From NCBI GenBank assembly GCA_020061995.1, contig JAGUXE010000282.1, forward strand, positions 1-10,668: a stretch of 10,668 bases of DNA, read 5' to 3'. The notes beneath the pieces were generated by a model. It saw only the letters and a list, made by a program, of their open reading frames with translations. It did not search any database and was not told the origin of the DNA. How positions within the stretch are numbered: position 1 is the stretch's first letter; each line of letters starts with the position of its first letter. Positions 7,135 through 10,668 of the stretch are shown piece by piece. The translations under genes and the position numbers were made by a program. This DNA is from Ignavibacteriales bacterium. GTDB lineage: Bacteria > Bacteroidota > Ignavibacteria > Ignavibacteriales > Ignavibacteriaceae.

Positions 7135-7568
7135 TGTCAATAATATTTTCAAGAAAATGTGAGTACGGAATTCAAGCTGTTTTGCTCTTAACCACAGAGC
7201 AGCAGGGAGGAATTCATTCAGCCGAAGAAATTGCAAATCGGTTGAAAATCCCTAAGGAATTTGTCTCAAAAATTTTGCAGGAATTAACAGCTAACGGAAT
7301 CGTTCTTTCTAAAAAAGGGAAATCAGGCGGTTTTTCACTTGCTAAAAATCCGAATGAACTTAAACTTCTTGATATTGTATTAGCAATTGACGGCCCTGAT
7401 ATTTTTAATCGATGCGTTCTCGGTTTTCCTAACTGTTCAGATAAAGAGCCTTGCCCGCTTCACTATAAATGGTCTCAAATGATCAACCAAACATTTGAAA
7501 TGCTGAGCGATGAGACAATGGATAAGTTCAAACAACAAACAATCAATAAGATAGAATCTATTCAATAA
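7134..7568 (+). CDS. Rrf2-family Fe-S transcriptional regulator (NsrR/IscR-like)
   Basis: This 144-residue cytoplasmic DNA-binding protein has the full Rrf2 layout. A winged helix-turn-helix spans about residues 5-70, with SAEEIANRLKIPKEFVSKILQEL as the recognition region and KSGGFSLAK as the wing. A dimerisation helix and the cluster loop follow. Three cysteines, C94, C101 and C107 (CVLGFPNCSDKEPCPLH), form the ligand triad with spacing X6 and X5. That is close to, but not the same as, the IscR (X5, X5) and NsrR (X4, X5) triads. A further Cys, C9, lies near the N-terminus. Such proteins sense NO, oxygen or Fe-S status through a 2Fe-2S or 4Fe-4S cluster. Its position before a nirK operon, with shared palindromes at both starts, argues for an NO- or nitrite-responsive repressor. 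The ligand sensed is inferred. Confidence 0.9.
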   Translation: MSIIFSRKCEYGIQAVLLLTTEQQGGIHSAEEIANRLKIPKEFVSKILQELTANGIVLSKKGKSGGFSLAKNPNELKLLDIVLAIDGPDIFNRCVLGFPNCSDKEPCPLHYKWSQMINQTFEMLSDETMDKFKQQTINKIESIQ

Positions 7569-7600
7569 ATTTATTCAGAATAAATATAAAGTTAAACTTT
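7569..7600. promoter_or_regulatory. Two adjacent palindromes in the nir operon leader region
   Basis: ATTTATTC-A-GAATAAAT (7569-7585) begins directly after the Rrf2 stop codon, and AAAGTT-A-AACTTT (7588-7600) follows three nt later. Both are perfect and have a single central A. They lie just upstream of the TATAAT at 7605, where an activator or second repressor could bind. They are AT-rich, so chance cannot be excluded. Neither has a terminator T-tract. Confidence 0.4.
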
Positions 7601-7604
7601 AAAC

Positions 7605-7630
7605 TATAATCAGACAAAAACATCCGATAA
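7605..7630 (+). promoter_or_regulatory. Putative nir operon promoter and Rrf2 operator
   Basis: TATAAT at 7605-7610 is a perfect classical -10, but no good -35 is visible, which suggests dependence on an activator. Overlapping it, TAATCAGAC-N6-ATCCGATAA (7607-7630) matches the Rrf2-gene palindrome at 20 of 24 positions. It ends on the A of the ATG at 7630, exactly as the first site ends on its own ATG. A protein bound here would cover the -10 and the start point, so repression is expected. Confidence 0.6.
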
Positions 7631-8730
7631 TGAAAGTAAAAAATAAAATAATTCGTAACGAAGAAAAACCGATTCAAAAAAGTCGTTTTATTGTACAAAT
7701 ACTTTTTGCACTCCTTTGTATTTGGATTGGGGTTGAGTTTTATTATTTCACACAATTTTTAGAAAGCGGGGGAGTAGAAAAATTTTATAATCGTCCTCCT
7801 GGTGTTGATGGATTTTTGCCGATTAGTTCGTTGATGAGTTTTTACTATTTCTTTTTATCAGGCTCAATTCACCCGGCACATCCTGCCGGATTTTTTATTT
7901 TTCTTGGGATAGTAGTTGTTTCACTTGTTTTCGGTAAATCATTTTGCAGTTGGTTTTGTCCCGTCGGTTTACTCTCTGAAATGATTGGGGATTTTGGAGA
8001 AAAAATTTTCAGAAGAAAATTAAAACTTCCCAAGTTTTTAGATTATCCTCTCCGTTCACTAAAATATCTTTTGCTCGGATTTCTATTCTACTCTGTTTTT
8101 TTTGTAATGAGTGAAGCTGCATTAAAAATGTTTCTCGATAGCCCTTACAATTTAATGAGTGATGTGAAGATGTATTATTTCTTTGCTGATATTTCCAGAA
8201 CAGCATTAATTGTAATAGCAGTTTTATTCATCTTATCTATAGTGATAAGAAATTTTTGGTGCAGATTTCTTTGTCCATACGGAGCACTGCTCGGAGTACT
8301 CTCTTTTTTGAGTCCGAATAAAATTAAAAGAAATGAAGTAAGCTGTATTGATTGTAACCTTTGTGCAAAAGCCTGTCCATCATTTATAAAAGTTGATAAA
8401 GTTAAAGTGGTTTATTCAGATGAATGTTCATCGTGTATGAGTTGTGTTGATGCGTGCCCGGTAAAAGATACCCTTTATGTAGAAAATATTCTTACAAAAA
8501 AAAGATTTGAGAAAAAACATATCGCCTTCCTAATAGTAGTAGTTTTTATGATAATTACCGGAATAGGAATGATGACGGGCAATTGGAATAATCAAATCAA
8601 AAAGAATGAATACTTAATTCTCTTTAAAGATTTGAATTCCTTCGGGCATCCCACAGGTACGAGCCAAATTAAAGCCTTAAATAAAGAAGCACAAATAAAT
8701 AATAGAATGAATGATACAGGAAATAAGTAA
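7630..8730 (+). CDS. Membrane polyferredoxin of the NapH/NosR/CcoG type
   Basis: This is a 366-residue inner-membrane iron-sulfur protein. Probable membrane segments lie at about 20-40, 86-102, 145-162, 191-207 and 298-315, with further hydrophobic stretches between the first two. Two CxxxCP motifs, FCSWFCP (C106, C110) and WCRFLCP (C211, C215), are the hallmark of the NapH/NosR/CcoG group. Two 4Fe-4S ferredoxin motifs follow, with ligands C239-C242-C245-C249 and C266-C269-C272-C276, in a domain expected in the cytoplasm. A last helix and a 50-residue tail follow. Relatives pass electrons from quinol or support copper-enzyme assembly. Here the gene is first in the nirK operon, 22 nt before the preferred nirK start, so an electron-transfer or maturation role for NirK is a reasonable inference. 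It is not clearly NapH itself, because no nap genes are visible. Confidence 0.85.
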   Translation: MKVKNKIIRNEEKPIQKSRFIVQILFALLCIWIGVEFYYFTQFLESGGVEKFYNRPPGVDGFLPISSLMSFYYFFLSGSIHPAHPAGFFIFLGIVVVSLVFGKSFCSWFCPVGLLSEMIGDFGEKIFRRKLKLPKFLDYPLRSLKYLLLGFLFYSVFFVMSEAALKMFLDSPYNLMSDVKMYYFFADISRTALIVIAVLFILSIVIRNFWCRFLCPYGALLGVLSFLSPNKIKRNEVSCIDCNLCAKACPSFIKVDKVKVVYSDECSSCMSCVDACPVKDTLYVENILTKKRFEKKHIAFLIVVVFMIITGIGMMTGNWNNQIKKNEYLILFKDLNSFGHPTGTSQIKALNKEAQINNRMNDTGNK

Positions 8731-8742
8731 CTAACCTAAAAT

Positions 8743-8752
8743 GAGGTCTATA
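8743..8752 (+). promoter_or_regulatory. Ribosome binding site that decides the nirK start
   Basis: GAGGT at 8743-8747, five nt before the ATG at 8753, is a good Shine-Dalgarno. It lies just inside the alternative ATG at 8741, which argues for the second Met (MKLKKTYF) as the start. Most other genes here lack such a site. Confidence 0.5.
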
Positions 8753-10213
8753 ATGAAACTCAAAAAAACATATTTTCAGATGATAGCGATTCTTATTTTG
8801 TTCTTCACTATTAGTCTTCTCACTTATACTTTTTATGGTTGTGGTGATTCATACTCAACTGAAGTTATTGGTGAAGAAACCGCAGTATTGACACACGCTC
8901 CATTTGTTCCTTCTCCAATTACAAGAAACCACCCTACAAAAGTAATTGTACATTTAGAAACTTCAGAAGTTGTTAGAGAACTTTCAGACGGAGTTGAATA
9001 TACCTTCTGGACATTCGGTGGGCAAGTACCCGGTAAATTCATCAGAATTAAAGAAGGTGATCTAGTTGAATTTCATCTTCATAATCATCAATCAAGTAAG
9101 ATGCCCCACAATATTGATTTACATGCTGTAACCGGAAACGGCGGTGGTGCAGAGGCTTCATTTACTGCACCCGGATATTCATCGGTATTTTCATTTAAGG
9201 CTTTGAACCCTGGGCTATATGTCTATCATTGTGCAACAGCGCCTGTTGGCTTACATATTGCAAATGGAATGTATGGGTTAATACTGGTCGAACCGAAGGA
9301 AGGACTCCCTAAAGTAGATCGTGAATATTATGTAATGCAAAGCGAATTTTATACTGATGGAGATTTCGGCGCAACCGGATTACAACCATTTAATCAACAA
9401 AAAGCTGTAGATGAGAGACCATCGTATGTTGTTTTTAATGGTTCAACAGGTTCCCTGGTTGGTGAAAATGCAATTCAAGCAAAAGTGGGTGAAACAATAA
9501 GATTCTTTATAGGAAACGGTGGACCAAATCTAGTCTCATCCTTTCATCTAATCGGTGAGATATTTGATAAGGTTTACGGCGAAGGGGGTACGGTCGTAAA
9601 TCAAAATAATGTTCAAACAACATTGGTACCTGCTGGGGGTTCTTCTATCGTTGAGTTTAAAGTAGATGTCCCTGGTACTTTTATTCTTGTTGATCACTCA
9701 ATATTCAGAGCTTTCAATAAAGGGGCAATCGGAATGTTGAAAGTGAGCGGAGATAAAGATATTGAAATATATTCCGGTAAACAGAGAGAAGAAGTTTACA
9801 TCGGAAGTACCAACAATAATGATCCTGGATTATTAAAAGCCAGCTTGCAGTCCGGTTCTTCAGATGCCGAAAATTCGAATAAAAAAATGTCAAAAGTAGA
9901 ATTAATGGCTATGGGAAAAAATCTTTACACTGCAACCTGTCAGGCTTGTCATCAGGTTGACGGCAAAGGTTTACCGAATGTTTTTCCTCCATTAGCGCAA
10001 TCAGATTATTTAAAAGATAAAGCAAAAACTATTAAAGCTATTCTTAAGGGTTTAAGCGGCGAACTAGTTGTTAACGGTAAAAAATATAATAATATCATGC
10101 CTCCACAAAACTTTGATGATCTGCAAACCTCTGCCGTTCTAACTTATATCTATAATAGTTTTGGGAATTCAGGGGGAATAGTTTCAAAAGAAGAAGTCGC
10201 CCAAAATCGATAA
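8753..10213 (+). CDS. nirK: AniA-type copper nitrite reductase with fused C-terminal cytochrome c
   Basis: This 486-residue exported enzyme reduces nitrite to NO. After a membrane-targeting segment and a likely acylated Cys (C30, loose lipobox FYGC) come two cupredoxin domains (about 45-335). All copper ligands are visible: type 1 H119, C160, H168, M173; type 2 H124, H159, H315; catalytic D122 and H265. The short C160-H168 loop (CATAPVGLHIANGMYG) and the segments GGPNLVSSFH and VDHSIFRAFNKGA closely resemble Neisseria AniA, an outer-membrane lipoprotein. A Ser/Asn-rich linker (about 345-380) leads to a cytochrome c domain with CQACH (C396, C399, H400) and a probable Met ligand in NIMPPQNF (M449). 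The fused heme would feed electrons to the type 1 copper. The alternative start at 8741 adds four residues. The gene is co-oriented with the polyferredoxin gene upstream and the NirV-like gene 8 nt downstream. Confidence 0.95.
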   Translation: MKLKKTYFQMIAILILFFTISLLTYTFYGCGDSYSTEVIGEETAVLTHAPFVPSPITRNHPTKVIVHLETSEVVRELSDGVEYTFWTFGGQVPGKFIRIKEGDLVEFHLHNHQSSKMPHNIDLHAVTGNGGGAEASFTAPGYSSVFSFKALNPGLYVYHCATAPVGLHIANGMYGLILVEPKEGLPKVDREYYVMQSEFYTDGDFGATGLQPFNQQKAVDERPSYVVFNGSTGSLVGENAIQAKVGETIRFFIGNGGPNLVSSFHLIGEIFDKVYGEGGTVVNQNNVQTTLVPAGGSSIVEFKVDVPGTFILVDHSIFRAFNKGAIGMLKVSGDKDIEIYSGKQREEVYIGSTNNNDPGLLKASLQSGSSDAENSNKKMSKVELMAMGKNLYTATCQACHQVDGKGLPNVFPPLAQSDYLKDKAKTIKAILKGLSGELVVNGKKYNNIMPPQNFDDLQTSAVLTYIYNSFGNSGGIVSKEEVAQNR

Positions 10214-10221
10214 CAATCAAT

Positions 10222-10668
10222 ATGACATTTTTTGTAAAGATATTATCCATTCTGTTAATAGGTGTCATAACTGATATTTCTTATTCACAACAAGAAAAAA
10301 GAGTTGAGAGTAAGGTAAATAATATGGTTAAGATTCCTTCGGGAGAAATGATCACTTTTGAAAAACAAGGTAAAGATAGTCCTTTAATAAAAATAAATTC
10401 TTTTTTGGTAGATGTTTTCCCAGTTACTAATGAAGATTATCTCGAGTTTGTGAAGATGAATCCGGCATGGCGCAAGAGTAAAGTAAAAAAACTTTTTGCC
10501 GACAAAAATTATTTAAAACATTGGTTAAATGATTCAACTTTTGCAGTAGGAATAAATCCGAAAAGCCCGGTTGTAAATGTCTCATGGTTTGCTGCAAAAG
10601 CTTATGCAAAGTGGAAAAATAAGAGACTTCCCACAACTGCTGAGTGGGAATATGTTGCACTTGCAAGC
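10222..10668 (+). CDS. NirV-like protein, formylglycine-generating-enzyme (SUMF1) fold, 3'-truncated
   Basis: The first 149 codons are present and the frame is open to the window edge. The N-terminus MTFFVKILSILLIGVITDISYSQQ is a signal peptide or anchor, so the product should act outside the cytoplasm. The FGE-sulfatase fold then begins (MVKIPSGEM... VDVFPVTNEDYLEFVK) and continues to PVVNVSWFAAKAYAKWKNKRLPTTAEWEYVAL, the most conserved part of the family. The second half, which would hold any catalytic cysteines or copper-binding residues, lies outside the window, so enzymatic activity cannot be judged. In Rhodobacter, nirV, a gene of this fold, lies directly after nirK. The same order here, with only 8 nt between genes, suggests a nirK-associated function such as maturation. 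No sulfatase gene is visible. The ATG at 10222 is the first after the nirK stop and gives a complete signal sequence. Confidence 0.85.
   Translation, partial: MTFFVKILSILLIGVITDISYSQQEKRVESKVNNMVKIPSGEMITFEKQGKDSPLIKINSFLVDVFPVTNEDYLEFVKMNPAWRKSKVKKLFADKNYLKHWLNDSTFAVGINPKSPVVNVSWFAAKAYAKWKNKRLPTTAEWEYVALAS

Noticed and set aside
7630..8730. NapH of a periplasmic nitrate reductase operon
   Set aside because: The motifs fit the broad NapH/NosR/CcoG group, but no napA, napG or napB is present and the partner gene is nirK, so a specific nap assignment is not supported.
10427..10666. Open - strand frame at the right edge
   Set aside because: The + strand here encodes a clear FGE-fold protein with a signal peptide, so the antisense frame is a shadow.

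Overview
The window is AT-rich chromosomal DNA with dense coding. It most likely comes from a Bacteroidota/Chlorobi-lineage bacterium, and an Ignavibacteria-type genome is my best guess. Three things point there. Two promoters match the Bacteroidota housekeeping consensus (TTTG, about 20 bp, TAnnTTTG). Most starts lack a Shine-Dalgarno sequence and sit in A-rich leaders. The protein style (GCKE-type lipoproteins, outer-membrane barrels, AniA-type NirK) also fits. The assignment is inferred from these signals and was not tested by a search.

Bases 1-3873 hold housekeeping genes on the + strand: the 3' part of a PolB-type 3'-5' exonuclease, a full-length small-type PurL (purine synthesis), and a YihY-family inner-membrane protein. 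A convergent gene for a predicted outer-membrane barrel (3870-5009, - strand) overlaps the YihY stop codon by the palindrome TTAA and has an excellent promoter of its own.

Bases 5010-5674 have no confident gene. They hold a cluster of four short palindromes (5095-5369) that look like dispersed intergenic repeats, followed by a strong + strand promoter. That promoter serves a lipoprotein gene with propeller-like repeats (5800-6954). A possible 42-codon leader ORF precedes it, and its stop overlaps the lipoprotein start as ATGA. A 27-nt element from the palindrome cluster recurs at 6966-6992, just before a rho-independent terminator.

Bases 7021-10668 are a nitrite-respiration locus: an Rrf2-family Fe-S regulator, a membrane polyferredoxin of the NapH/NosR/CcoG type, a copper nitrite reductase (AniA-type NirK) fused to a C-terminal cytochrome c, and the start of a formylglycine-generating-enzyme-fold gene that resembles NirV. 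The last three lie 8-22 nt apart and are probably one operon.

The most informative signal is a 24-bp palindrome (TAATCAGAT-N6-ATCTGATTA). It ends exactly on the A of the Rrf2 start codon. A 20/24-identical copy ends exactly on the A of the polyferredoxin start codon. This suggests that the Rrf2 protein represses both itself and the nitrite-reductase operon, probably in response to NO or redox state. That regulatory model is inference.
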